Below are positions 44,283 to 52,389 of a stretch of 64,000 bases of DNA, in pieces. Origin of the DNA: Geobacter sp. (GTDB taxonomy: Bacteria > Desulfobacterota > Desulfuromonadia > Geobacterales > Geobacteraceae); contig JACOUQ010000006.1 in NCBI GenBank assembly GCA_016177775.1, positions 20,241 through 84,240 on the forward strand, in the 5' to 3' direction. Within the stretch, counting starts at the first letter, position 1. The number at the start of each line of letters is the position of its first letter. A program made the position numbers and the translations under genes. Below the pieces are notes generated by a model that made no database searches, was not told where the DNA came from, and was given only the letters and a program-made list of their open reading frames with translations.

Positions 44283-45962
44283 ATGTCCCACCAATCAGAT
44301 TTGATCGAAAAAGATATACTCGCGTACCTGAAGAGCCAGGAAGAGAAGTCGCTGCTGCGTTTCATCACCTGCGGCAGCGTGGATGACGGCAAGAGCACCC
44401 TGATCGGGCGGCTTCTCTGGGATTCCAAGATGATCTTCGAGGACCAGCTTGCGGCGCTGGAGTCGGACAGCAAGAAGGTCGGCACCCAGGGGGGGGCTAT
44501 CGACTATGCCCTGCTGCTGGACGGCCTCCAGGCGGAGCGGGAGCAGGGGATCACCATCGACGTGGCCTACCGCTTCTTCTCCACCGACCGGCGCAAGTTC
44601 ATCGTCGCCGATACCCCAGGCCACGAGCAGTACACCCGCAACATGGTCACCGGCGCCTCCACGGCCCAGGTGGCCGTGATCCTGGTGGATGCCCGCAAGG
44701 GGCTCCTGACCCAGACCCGCCGCCACAGCTACCTGGTCTCCCTGGTGGGTATCCGGCATGTGGTGCTGGCGATCAACAAGATGGATCTGGTCGGGTATGA
44801 TGCAGAGCGCTTCGACACAATCCTTCGCGATTACCAACAGTTCGCCGCCCCGCTCGGTTTTGCCTCCATCACCGCCATTCCGATCTCGGCCCTGAACGGC
44901 GACAACATCATCGATGCCAGCAACAACACCCCCTGGTATCAGGGCTCGACGCTGATGAACTACCTGGAGACCGTCCAGGTTGAGGATGACGCGAGAAACC
45001 TGCCGTTCCGGATGCCGGTCCAGTGGGTCAACCGCCCCCATCTCGACTTCCGCGGCTTCTGCGGCACCATCGCCGCCGGCACCATCCGGCCGGGGGATGA
45101 ACTACAGGTCGCCTCGTCCGGCCGCACCAGCCGGGTGGCCCGGATCGTGACCATGAACGGCGATCTTCAGGAAGCCGTGGCCGGCCAGGCAGTGACCCTG
45201 ACGCTGGCCGACGAAATCGACATCAGCAGGGGTGACGTGCTGGCCCCGACTGATGCGCCGCCGCGTCTATCCCGGCACCCGGAGGCGCACCTGGTCTGGA
45301 TGCATGACGAGGCCCTGCAACCGGGAAAGGTCTACCTGGTCAAGACAGCCACCAGCGTAACCTCCGGCCGGGTCACCCGTGTCCAGTTCGCGGTGGACGT
45401 CAACACGCTGGAACAGAAACAGGCGCCGACACTGGGGCTGAACGAAATCGGCGTGGTCCGCCTGGAGCTGGACCGGCCGGTGGCCTTCGACCCTTACCGC
45501 CAAAACCGGGAAACCGGCAGTTTCATCATCATCGACCGGTTCACGAACGCCACCGTGGCAGCAGGGATGGTGATCGCGGTTGCCCCCCTGGAGTCACCGG
45601 AGGCTGAACTGACGGAACTTGGCGCCGCTTTACCCGAAGCAGGCGGCCTCCTCCCCCGGCGCTTCATCCTGAGCGAATCTTCCATCAGCGGCACAGGGAT
45701 GGGGGTGGCTGACCTGACCGGAGAGAGAGGCGCGATCGAGTTCGAGGTATCGGAGAGCTTCCTCGACTATCTCGGCAAGGGAAACCGCGTCCTCTTCAGG
45801 CTGCGGGATGTGGGGCAACTGGAGCCGGTGGCCCGGATGGCCTATGAGCACCACCTCAACTTCGAGTTCGGCCGGGACCAGGACCGGGTCAACGTGATCC
45901 TCTACCTGGACCGCCAGGGGTCCCTCGCGGGTAACCCGGAGCTGCACGGGGGGGGGCTGTAG
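44283..45962 (+). CDS. cysN: Sulfate adenylyltransferase subunit 1 (GTPase)
   Basis: A 559-aa translation-factor-like GTPase that drives APS synthesis. G1 is [16 protein letters not shown]3 [12 protein letters not shown], and NKMDLVGY is G4. It is longer than E. coli CysN (475 aa): about 85 extra C-terminal residues ([17 protein letters not shown] onward) follow the beta-barrel. No P-loop of an APS kinase is present in that extension, so it is not a CysNC fusion. Confidence 0.93.
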   Translation: MSHQSDLIEKDILAYLKSQEEKSLLRFITCGSVDDGKSTLIGRLLWDSKMIFEDQLAALESDSKKVGTQGGAIDYALLLDGLQAEREQGITIDVAYRFFSTDRRKFIVADTPGHEQYTRNMVTGASTAQVAVILVDARKGLLTQTRRHSYLVSLVGIRHVVLAINKMDLVGYDAERFDTILRDYQQFAAPLGFASITAIPISALNGDNIIDASNNTPWYQGSTLMNYLETVQVEDDARNLPFRMPVQWVNRPHLDFRGFCGTIAAGTIRPGDELQVASSGRTSRVARIVTMNGDLQEAVAGQAVTLTLADEIDISRGDVLAPTDAPPRLSRHPEAHLVWMHDEALQPGKVYLVKTATSVTSGRVTRVQFAVDVNTLEQKQAPTLGLNEIGVVRLELDRPVAFDPYRQNRETGSFIIIDRFTNATVAAGMVIAVAPLESPEAELTELGAALPEAGGLLPRRFILSESSISGTGMGVADLTGERGAIEFEVSESFLDYLGKGNRVLFRLRDVGQLEPVARMAYEHHLNFEFGRDQDRVNVILYLDRQGSLAGNPELHGGGL

Positions 45963-46010
45963 CGCGTAACCGGCAGTTTCCTGTCGGCATATTCCGAAAG
46001 GTGGGAAAAC

Positions 46011-46040
46011 AAAAAGGCCCTGAGAGATCGGGGCCTTTTT
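46011..46040 (+). terminator. Terminator of the sulfur operon
   Basis: AAAAGGCCC - TGAGAGATC - GGGCCTTTTT hairpin with T-tract, 49 bases after the cysN stop. Confidence 0.85.
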
Positions 46041-46093
46041 GCATCGCGAATTCATCCTACCGCATCATGGGGTTATGTGATATTATTCATTCC

Positions 46094-46288
46094 ATGAAAA
46101 AATCACTTCTCGAAACAAATCCCTACCTGAAAGATGCTTCCGCGCGGACCAAGGCGCTGGCCCGCAACATTGAGACTTCTTCCGCCATCGAGGGAATTCG
46201 CGTTAAGCGCGACGCCGAGAGTGGGCGTTTCGTCGCGCAATCACAAGACATCAAGGTCTCTACAAAGCTCGCAAAGTCCTCAAGATAA
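46094..46288 (+). CDS. Small protein with Fic-inhibitor-like SxxxEG motif
   Basis: A 64-aa basic protein, MKKSLLETNPYLKDASARTK onward, with NIETSSAIEGIRVKRD in the middle. SSAIEG fits the (S/T)xxxE(G/N) pattern of Fic antitoxins such as VbhA, but the motif is short and the protein could equally be another small regulator. No toxin gene with a Fic motif follows; the next stretch on either strand is decayed. The ATG follows an AT-rich tract but has no strong ribosome binding site. Confidence 0.5.
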   Translation: MKKSLLETNPYLKDASARTKALARNIETSSAIEGIRVKRDAESGRFVAQSQDIKVSTKLAKSSR

Positions 46289-46401
46289 CATCCTTGAACA
46301 ACCGCTGCATCGGCAGATAGTTCCTGTCCAGCCCGGCCCGCACCGCGTCCCCCCTCGTCCACCATCTCGAACAGGGCTGTAGCCCGCTCGAATTCGGTCA
46401 C
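46260..46401 (-). pseudogene. Short ORF with a G6 homopolymer frameshift
   Basis: From GTG 46401 the frame reads VTEFERATALFEMVDEGG, then a run of six G. Removing one G restores an amphipathic continuation DAVRAGLDRNYLPMQRLF, then KDVILRTLRAL, and a TAG at 46260. Either this is a disrupted small gene or the run varies in length. It overlaps the convergent 46094-46288 gene by 29 bases. Family not recognised. Confidence 0.4.
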
Positions 46402-46416
46402 AAACTTGCCACCTTC

Positions 46417-46710
46417 CTATATCGCCGCCCCATCCCGAACCATTCCAGATTCCAGCTCCAGGAGCAGCTCCCCCCACTCCTTTCCCCATTGCCGCAGAAC
46501 ATCCTCGTCCAGCGGCAGGACCAGCGCCGGGTCTTTCCTTTCCATTATCCGGCGGGCCAGCTTGCGATAGACATAGGCCTGGTTGGAAAGCGGCGCGCAT
46601 TCGAGTATGGTCCGGAGATTTCGCTTGCTCTGGCGATGAGGGGTATGGAAGACGAAGAACTTCCCGAATATTCCAAGGATGACCTGAAGGAAGTGTTCTG
46701 ATGCCGGCAT
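46417..46710 (-). CDS. Hypothetical ORF, possibly a gene remnant
   Basis: A 97-aa frame whose second half (NQAYVYRKLARRIMERKDPA, then ALVLPLDEDVLRQWGKEWGE) looks like real helical protein, while the first 30 residues do not. A KNYLP word in the sequence just upstream resembles RNYLP in the frameshifted ORF at 46260-46401, hinting at a decayed duplication. No family recognised. Confidence 0.35.
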   Translation of the reverse strand: MPASEHFLQVILGIFGKFFVFHTPHRQSKRNLRTILECAPLSNQAYVYRKLARRIMERKDPALVLPLDEDVLRQWGKEWGELLLELESGMVRDGAAI

Positions 46711-46830
46711 CGGGGCAGATAGTTCTTTTCAAGTTTCCCCAGAGAGGGCTGGGTGAATACCCGGCCCTCTTGTTTTCCGGCAATCGTTGAGCGAATCCTC
46801 CTCTGCCAAATCCCCCTCGGGGTTACACGC

Positions 46831-46868
46831 AAAATAAAAGGGGCTAGCCTTAATTGGCTAACCCCTTG
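46831..46868 (-). terminator. Terminator of tRNA-Cys
   Basis: On the minus strand AAGGGGTTAGCC - AATTAA - GGCTAGCCCCTT, then TTATTTT. Confidence 0.8.
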
Positions 46869-46875
46869 TTTTTAT

Positions 46876-46950
<75 letters not shown>

Positions 46951-46980
46951 GAACAGACTTTCCGTCGGACTGGAACTGTT

Positions 46981-47009
46981 TTTATAACCTTTTTCCTCGG
47001 CCGTGTCAA
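46981..47009 (-). promoter_or_regulatory. Promoter of tRNA-Cys
   Basis: Minus-strand TTGACA (47009-47004), 17-base spacer, TATAAA (46986-46981). This is a near-consensus sigma-70 promoter. The start is expected near 46974, about 24 bases upstream of the tRNA. Confidence 0.8.
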
Positions 47010-47018
47010 TGCATAATC

Positions 47019-47618
47019 CTACTTGGCAATGACCCGCATGAACTTCCATAGGTAGTCCACCCCCGACCAGATGGTAATGACTGTCGCGATCCAGAGGTAG
47101 AACATCCCGAAGTTGTGCATGTTGACGTAGAACCAGTTGTGGCTGATGCCGAACAGCCAGTGATAGTCATAATGGAGCAGCAGACCCAGTATGGCGACGA
47201 TCTGGAAGATGGTCTTGAATTTTCCCAGCTCGCTGGCCGCGATGACGATACCTTCGGTGGAGGCTATCCCCCGCAGACCGGTGATGATGATTTCCCTGCC
47301 GAGGATCACCAGAACCATCCAGGCAGGAACGCGGCCGTGGGGAAGGAGCATGATGAGTGCCGCCATGACTATCAGCTTGTCGGCAATGGGGTCGAGGAAC
47401 TTTCCGAATACGGTCACGATCCCCATGCGCCTGGCGAGATACCCATCCAGCCAGTCGGTGATCGAAGCAAGGGCAAAAACAGCAGCTGCCCAGAATCCGG
47501 CAGTTTTGGAGGGGGAAAAGAGTATGACCACCAGCACCGGGATGGAGGCAATGCGGAACATGGTCAGAATGTTGGGGATGTTCCAGATGGAGGGGCGCTG
47601 TTCTTCGGTCAAAGTCAT
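47019..47618 (-). CDS. pgsA: CDP-diacylglycerol-glycerol-3-phosphate 3-phosphatidyltransferase
   Basis: A 199-aa integral membrane enzyme making phosphatidylglycerophosphate. The CDP-alcohol phosphotransferase motif is complete: DWLDGYLARRMG, then a G and two Asp in FGKFLDPIADKL. Four to five hydrophobic helices are visible. It lies just upstream of tRNA-Cys on the same strand. Confidence 0.95.
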   Translation of the reverse strand: MTLTEEQRPSIWNIPNILTMFRIASIPVLVVILFSPSKTAGFWAAAVFALASITDWLDGYLARRMGIVTVFGKFLDPIADKLIVMAALIMLLPHGRVPAWMVLVILGREIIITGLRGIASTEGIVIAASELGKFKTIFQIVAILGLLLHYDYHWLFGISHNWFYVNMHNFGMFYLWIATVITIWSGVDYLWKFMRVIAK

Positions 47619-47655
47619 GATTTCTGCCTAAATAAACGGGGATTACGTGATTAGG

Positions 47656-48294
47656 TTAGAGGCTTTTCTGATAATTGAGGACTTTGGATACGTAGTTGCG
47701 CGTTTCCTGATACGGCGGCACCCCGCCGTACTGGGCCACCCGTGAAAGCCCCGCGTTGTAGGCGGCGAGCGCCAGGGTCACGTCACCCTTGAAAGTATCC
47801 AGCAGAAAACGGAGATAGCGCACCCCGCCGCGGATGTTTTCGCTGGGGTTGAAGCAATCGGTCACATTCAGGCCCTGGGCGGTTTTCGGCATGAGCTGCA
47901 TGAGCCCCTGCGCCCCCACCCTGGAGACAGCATTTGGGTTGTAGCCTGACTCGGCTTGAATGACCGCCTTGACCAGAGACTTGTCAACTCCATACTGGCG
48001 GGCGTACTTGTCGATGATCGGCTCGAACTCTTCCGGGCTTCTGCCGCAATTGCCGAGCCTGAAGGAGGTGCGCAGCTTGCGGTCCTTCTTCAGGTCGCGC
48101 ATGAAAACCTTGAAGCGCTTGTCTGTCGGAGCATCGGTAAAATGAAGAACCCCTTCCGGGTCTTCGTACTTGTAGATGTCCCCATGAGCCGGAGCAACCA
48201 TAAGGGGCACAGCAAACAGAAGAACCCCGGCCAAGGTCCGTCCGTACCCCTTAATAAACTTTTCCACTGCACTGTTACAATCATTGAGCATCAT
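47656..48294 (-). CDS. Periplasmic lytic transglycosylase (SLT domain) with DUF4124
   Basis: A 212-aa peptidoglycan lyase. It has an N-terminal signal/anchor (GVLLFAVPLMVAPAHG), a DUF4124 segment (IYKYEDPEGVLHFTDAPTD), then the SLT domain with catalytic Glu in IQAESGYNPNAVS, GLMQLMPKTA and AAYNAG. The ATG doublet at the start has no strong ribosome binding site. It is transcribed divergently from nadB. Confidence 0.9.
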   Translation of the reverse strand: MMLNDCNSAVEKFIKGYGRTLAGVLLFAVPLMVAPAHGDIYKYEDPEGVLHFTDAPTDKRFKVFMRDLKKDRKLRTSFRLGNCGRSPEEFEPIIDKYARQYGVDKSLVKAVIQAESGYNPNAVSRVGAQGLMQLMPKTAQGLNVTDCFNPSENIRGGVRYLRFLLDTFKGDVTLALAAYNAGLSRVAQYGGVPPYQETRNYVSKVLNYQKSL

Positions 48295-48372
48295 ATCATT
48301 TCAACTATAGTGTAAAAATCAGCGGTTTTCAACCCTTTTGCCCCCTTCCGCACGGTAAACACGCAAAATGCC

Positions 48373-48402
48373 TTGACAAACAACTTGCCGGACGTCAATA
48401 AT
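48373..48402 (+). promoter_or_regulatory. Promoter of nadB
   Basis: TTGACA (48373-48378), 18-base spacer, AATAAT (48397-48402), about 60 bases before the nadB ATG. Confidence 0.6.
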
Positions 48403-48464
48403 TCCGATAGCGTAAACACAATGCAGCCCCCGATCCTTCACTGATACTGACAAAGGTGAGTCCT

Positions 48465-50081
48465 ATGAAGAAAGAATGCGACTTTCTGGTAATCGGCAGC
48501 GGCATCGCCGGTCTTTCCTATGCCCTCAAGGCGGCAGAGCACGGCCGTGTCGTCATTGTAACCAAGCGGGAGATCTCCGAGTCGGCAACCAACTACGCCC
48601 AGGGAGGCATTGCCTCGGTATTTTCCGAGGAAGACACCTTCGAGGCCCACGTGCAGGACACCATGACCGCCGGCGCCGGCATCTGCCACGAGGATGTGGT
48701 GCAGATGGTGGTAGAGCACGGCCCGAAGGTGATCCGTGAACTGATCGATTGGGGAGTGCGCTTCAGTACCGCCGGCGACAGCTACGACCTGACCCGCGAG
48801 GGGGGGCACAGCCAGCGCCGCATCCTTCATGCCGATGACGTCACCGGACGGGAGATCGAGCGGGCATTGGTGGTCGCGGTCAGGGAAAACCCCAACATCG
48901 AGATACTGGAACACCATATCGCCATCGACCTGATAACCGAGGCAAAGATTTCGCGGCGTCGCGTGATGCCGAACCGCTGCCTGGGCGCCCATGTGCTGGA
49001 CATCGATGGCAACCGGATCAGGACCGTAACGGCAAAAATCACCCTCCTCGCCACCGGCGGGGCCGGGAAGGTCTACCTCTACACCTGCAACCCCGATGTT
49101 GCCACCGGCGACGGCGTGGCAATGGCCTACCGCGCAGGGGCCACTATCGCCAATATGGAGTTCATGCAGTTTCACCCCACCACACTCTATCACCCCCATG
49201 CCAAATCGTTCCTGGTCTCCGAGGCGGTGCGCGGCGAAGGTGCTATCCTGCGCCGACGCGACGGCACGGCATTCATGGAGAAATACCATCATCTCAAGGA
49301 CCTGGCGCCGCGCGACATCGTGGCCCGTGCCATCGACAATGAGATGAAGGTTTACGGCGACGACTGTGCCTATCTGGACATCACCCACAAGGACCCTGAT
49401 TTCGTCAGGACCCGTTTCCCCAACATCTATCAGACCTGCATGGAGTATGGCCTGGACATGACAAAGGAACCGCTGCCGGTGGTCCCGGCGGCCCACTACC
49501 TGTGCGGCGGCGTGGCGGTAGACCTGAATGGCGAGACCGACATCAGGAACCTTTTTGCCATCGGCGAGGTGGCCTTTACCGGGTTGCACGGAGCCAACCG
49601 CCTTGCCAGCAACTCGCTGCTTGAGGCTGCGGTCTATGCGGGACGCGCGTTCGACCTTTCGGTGACAAGGCTTGCGACGGAAACCTTTCCCACTCCGGAG
49701 ATCCCGGAATGGGACGCAGGGACCGCCACCGACAGCGACGAGATGGTCGTGGTTTCCCAGAACTGGGACGAGATCCGCAGGTTCATGTGGAACTATGTCG
49801 GCATCGTCCGCTCCGACAAGCGCCTGCAGCGCGCCATGAGCCGCATCCACCTGATCCAGCAGGAGATCGAGGAGTACTACTGGAACTTCATCGTTACTTC
49901 CGACCTGGTGGAGCTGCGCAACATTGCCACCGTGGCCGAACTGATAGTGGCCTGCGCCCTCACCCGCAAGGAATCCCGGGGCCTGCACTACAACATGGAC
50001 CACCCGCAGCGGGATGACATCCACTGGAAGAAGGACACATTCGTAAGAATTGGCTCGACGCCGATGGAAGTGGTGGTATAA
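48465..50081 (+). CDS. nadB: L-aspartate oxidase
   Basis: A 538-aa flavoprotein that starts NAD synthesis by oxidising aspartate to iminosuccinate. The FAD-binding [33 protein letters not shown] and the late [16 protein letters not shown] motifs are all present. Fumarate reductase/SdhA is the paralogous family, but the NYAQGG motif and length favour NadB. ATG 48465 has GGTGAG five bases upstream; a GTG nine bases earlier is less likely. Confidence 0.95.
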   Translation: MKKECDFLVIGSGIAGLSYALKAAEHGRVVIVTKREISESATNYAQGGIASVFSEEDTFEAHVQDTMTAGAGICHEDVVQMVVEHGPKVIRELIDWGVRFSTAGDSYDLTREGGHSQRRILHADDVTGREIERALVVAVRENPNIEILEHHIAIDLITEAKISRRRVMPNRCLGAHVLDIDGNRIRTVTAKITLLATGGAGKVYLYTCNPDVATGDGVAMAYRAGATIANMEFMQFHPTTLYHPHAKSFLVSEAVRGEGAILRRRDGTAFMEKYHHLKDLAPRDIVARAIDNEMKVYGDDCAYLDITHKDPDFVRTRFPNIYQTCMEYGLDMTKEPLPVVPAAHYLCGGVAVDLNGETDIRNLFAIGEVAFTGLHGANRLASNSLLEAAVYAGRAFDLSVTRLATETFPTPEIPEWDAGTATDSDEMVVVSQNWDEIRRFMWNYVGIVRSDKRLQRAMSRIHLIQQEIEEYYWNFIVTSDLVELRNIATVAELIVACALTRKESRGLHYNMDHPQRDDIHWKKDTFVRIGSTPMEVVV

Positions 50082-50129
50082 AGGCGGGCACAGGGCAAAA
50101 GGCAAAAGGCGAAGAGGTAGAAGGCAACC

Positions 50130-50411
50130 ATGACAATAGACGAGATACGCAGCGAGATCGACCGGCTCGACTCCGAACTGCTCAGGATATTCAACGAGCG
50201 GGCGAGCCTGGCACTTGCCATTGGTCATATCAAGAAGGAAAAGGGACTCCCGGTCTACGACCCCACGCGGGAGAAAAAGATTTTCGAGCGGATTCAGGCC
50301 CAGAATCCCGGCCCACTGGATAATCAAGCCATCGTAAGGCTTTTCGAGCGGGTAATCGACGAATCACGCAGGCTTGAAAGAATAATGACGGCTGAGAAAA
50401 CAGGTAGGTAG
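50130..50411 (+). CDS. Chorismate mutase (AroQ type), stand-alone
   Basis: A 93-aa all-helical AroQ chorismate mutase: TIDEIRSEIDRLDSELLRIF, then the basic active-site residues in IGHIKKEKG and PTREKKIFER. It makes prephenate for Phe/Tyr. It is not fused to prephenate dehydratase or DAHP synthase. AAGGCAACC precedes the ATG, and the stop codon lies at the first unit of a heptamer array. Confidence 0.92.
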   Translation: MTIDEIRSEIDRLDSELLRIFNERASLALAIGHIKKEKGLPVYDPTREKKIFERIQAQNPGPLDNQAIVRLFERVIDESRRLERIMTAEKTGR

Positions 50412-50529
50412 GCTGTAGGCTGTAGGCTGTAGGCTGTAGGCTGTAGGCTGTAGACTGTAGACTATAGGCTGTAGGTAGTAGGTAGTAGCAGCAAAAGATT
50501 TTACTTCAGCCTTCAGCCTACAGCCTGCC
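50410..50529. repeat. GTAGGCT heptamer array with inverted arm
   Basis: About eleven head-to-tail 7-bp units (six or so exact GTAGGCT, the rest one-base variants) at 50410-50487. An inverted CAGCCTTCAGCCTACAGCC segment follows at 50507-50526. It fills the gap between chorismate mutase and the next gene and can fold into a long hairpin. Confidence 0.9.
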
Positions 50530-50552
50530 TTTAGATCTTGGAGGGACCATCA

Positions 50553-50762
50553 ATGTTGATAATCATGAAAGAGAATGCCCAAGAGGATGACATCGTTCAC
50601 ATAAAGGAATTCCTGATAAACAGGAACTACGACATCCACCAGTCGACCGGCGCCAACCGCATAATCATAGGAGTCATCGGCGATACCGCCACGTTGAGCG
50701 ACGATGATATCCAGAAGATGCCGGGGGTTTCGCAGGTGGTGCGCATCAGCAAGGAGGAGTGA
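50553..50762 (+). CDS. Free-standing DAHP-synthase ferredoxin-like (FXD) domain
   Basis: A 69-aa protein, MLIIMKENAQEDDIVHIKEF onward, with TGANRIIIGVIGDTA and VVRISKEE at the end. It matches the N-terminal regulatory domain of Thermotoga-type (I-beta) DAHP synthases, the part that binds Tyr/Phe for feedback control. The catalytic barrel is missing: a TGA follows and no barrel sequence is downstream. GGAGGG lies seven bases before the ATG. It follows chorismate mutase, so it may regulate aromatic synthesis in trans, or be a leftover of a split gene. Confidence 0.7.
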   Translation: MLIIMKENAQEDDIVHIKEFLINRNYDIHQSTGANRIIIGVIGDTATLSDDDIQKMPGVSQVVRISKEE

Positions 50763-50769
50763 AACTCAC

Positions 50770-51252
50770 TTACCGCCCGCCCCGCACAGGCCAGAGGAAA
50801 TAGGGATTAGCCTCTTTCCTGTGACTGACCTCTCCCGTCGCAAAATCCGCTATCCACATCTCGTCGGTCGAATACCGGGTCGATGTCCAGTATCCGTAAT
50901 CACGCACATCGGTAAATCCGATCTTCCCCAGCACAGCATAAGGCCATGTCTCGACCCTGTCCCTTTCATACCCCATCCCCCTGGCATAGCACAAAAGGTC
51001 CTTCATCTCCTTTTTCGACGGAACCCGCCAGTCGGCATAGCCGGCATAATTCTCGCCGTTCATCTTCTGGATGAAGGCATAGACATTCTCCTCGCCACGC
51101 CAGACCAGCTGCTTTCCCGGCAGGTTGGCGCTCCTGGTCCAGACAAGCCCGGTCACGGTATCTACCGCCGCCTGCTCCTTGAAGACAAAATTGTGGGACG
51201 CCGAACAAGCCGCAAGCATCAGGCATGAAACCAGGAGAAGAAGCTTTTTCAT
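50770..51252 (-). CDS. DUF1566-type lipoprotein
   Basis: A 160-aa lipoprotein with signal peptide and lipobox LAAC (Cys16). The mature part has the DUF1566 pattern: DTVTGLVWTRS, YADWRVPSKKEMKDL and YGYWTSTRY, ending PYFLWPVRGGR. It is likely anchored to the outer membrane. It lies three bases downstream of the lpoB-like gene on the same strand. Function unknown. Confidence 0.85.
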   Translation of the reverse strand: MKKLLLLVSCLMLAACSASHNFVFKEQAAVDTVTGLVWTRSANLPGKQLVWRGEENVYAFIQKMNGENYAGYADWRVPSKKEMKDLLCYARGMGYERDRVETWPYAVLGKIGFTDVRDYGYWTSTRYSTDEMWIADFATGEVSHRKEANPYFLWPVRGGR

Positions 51253-51255
51253 CTC

Positions 51256-51858
51256 TCACCCTCCGAATGTTGAACGTTTGGAAACCTTGCGGATCTCTTT
51301 CTCGTCAGACCACTCCAGGATGCCGGTCTTCAGGTTTTTCAGGCTCATGGTGAATTTGTAATAAACATCCGTCACATTCCCGGCTTGCTGGCGTATCTCG
51401 GAAAAGTTCGACGTCAGGATATATTCAGCCCCGAACTGTTGCCCCATTTTTACCGCCTTCTCCTTGTCTACCAGGCCGCTCTCCTGCTGGGTCCTGAACT
51501 CCTCAAGGGCGGCATCGTCGGTGGTGCGGTCGATGAAGCGGAATTTCCCGGAACGGATCAGCTTGGCGCGGATGGAATCGGTAATCGATTCGGTGTCGAT
51601 ATGCTGCATGGTCTTGTTCTTGACGCTATCCACCAGCAGGACCGGCCGCGCCTTGCTGGTGAGCTCCACCACCGGCTCGAAGGTCAGAAGCGAATCCACC
51701 ATGGAACCTGCAATCTGCTGCAGGTCGGACGAGCCGAACTCCGTGACCAGGGGCTTGGCCGAGCCGGCATCGCCATACTGCACCTGTGTAGAGGCACATG
51801 CACTCAATAATGCAACGAACGCATAGATAACAATAAATTTCGTTATTTTCACTGTCAT
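51256..51858 (-). CDS. LpoB-like penicillin-binding-protein activator lipoprotein
   Basis: A 200-aa lipoprotein (lipobox LLSAC). The mature domain shows RPVLLVDSVKNKTMQHIDTE, FRFIDRTTDD and GAEYILTSNFSEI, as in LpoB, which activates the bifunctional synthase PBP1b from the outer membrane. It is in one operon with a YcfL-like gene upstream, the same pairing as ycfL-lpoB in enterobacteria. Confidence 0.88.
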   Translation of the reverse strand: MTVKITKFIVIYAFVALLSACASTQVQYGDAGSAKPLVTEFGSSDLQQIAGSMVDSLLTFEPVVELTSKARPVLLVDSVKNKTMQHIDTESITDSIRAKLIRSGKFRFIDRTTDDAALEEFRTQQESGLVDKEKAVKMGQQFGAEYILTSNFSEIRQQAGNVTDVYYKFTMSLKNLKTGILEWSDEKEIRKVSKRSTFGG

Positions 51859-51876
51859 GGATCTTGCTCCTTTGGT

Positions 51877-52293
51877 TTACTCGTCGGTACCCTTCAACTT
51901 CAACTTGAACTCCCTGGCCCTGGGGTTGGGGCCAAGGCCATGGATGGTCTTCGCTTCCTTGCCATACAGGATCACCGGCTGCCAGGGGGCATTGTCCACC
52001 ACCTCCACCCCTTGGATGTCGTACCAGTCGAATTTGTACTGAAACTGAAGCGTCCCGCTGTCCCTGGAGCGAAGCATTACCTGGGCACGCATCAGATCGC
52101 CGACCTGCGAGCTGGTAACGTCGGCAACCTCGATATCGCGGGCAAGGCTGCCATTGTTGATCACCACTCTCTTGCTCAACTCGCGGGCGCCCTCCTCGTT
52201 CCAGGTGGTCTTCCCTGTCGCCTCAATGCCTGATGTGGCGGCACATCCCGATATTAGCAGTAAACCAAACAACAGCGCAACCAGTCGCGTCAT
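51877..52293 (-). CDS. YcfL-family (DUF1425) lipoprotein
   Basis: A 138-aa lipoprotein (LLLISGC lipobox) starting at ATG 52293, with GGAGGAGAC upstream; the frame extends 12 codons further but those include the ribosome binding site. The body has a beta-rich DUF1425 look (VVINNGSLARDIEVADVTSS, FQYKFDWYDIQGVEV). It precedes the lpoB-like gene by 18 bases. Exact role unknown. Confidence 0.82.
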   Translation of the reverse strand: MTRLVALLFGLLLISGCAATSGIEATGKTTWNEEGARELSKRVVINNGSLARDIEVADVTSSQVGDLMRAQVMLRSRDSGTLQFQYKFDWYDIQGVEVVDNAPWQPVILYGKEAKTIHGLGPNPRAREFKLKLKGTDE

Positions 52294-52389
52294 CCTGTCT
52301 CCTCCTTCTCCTTCATTGGCCTTTCGCACGATTTCCGGATAATCGGTAAAACTTCGATAATTGTCAAGCCAAACGATGTGCCTTAATCG

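Noticed and set aside
48438..50327. Long minus-strand frame of 629 codons opposite nadB
   Set aside because: It is the antisense shadow of a GC-rich gene, with no recognisable motif, and it runs through the chorismate mutase gene and the nadB ribosome binding site.
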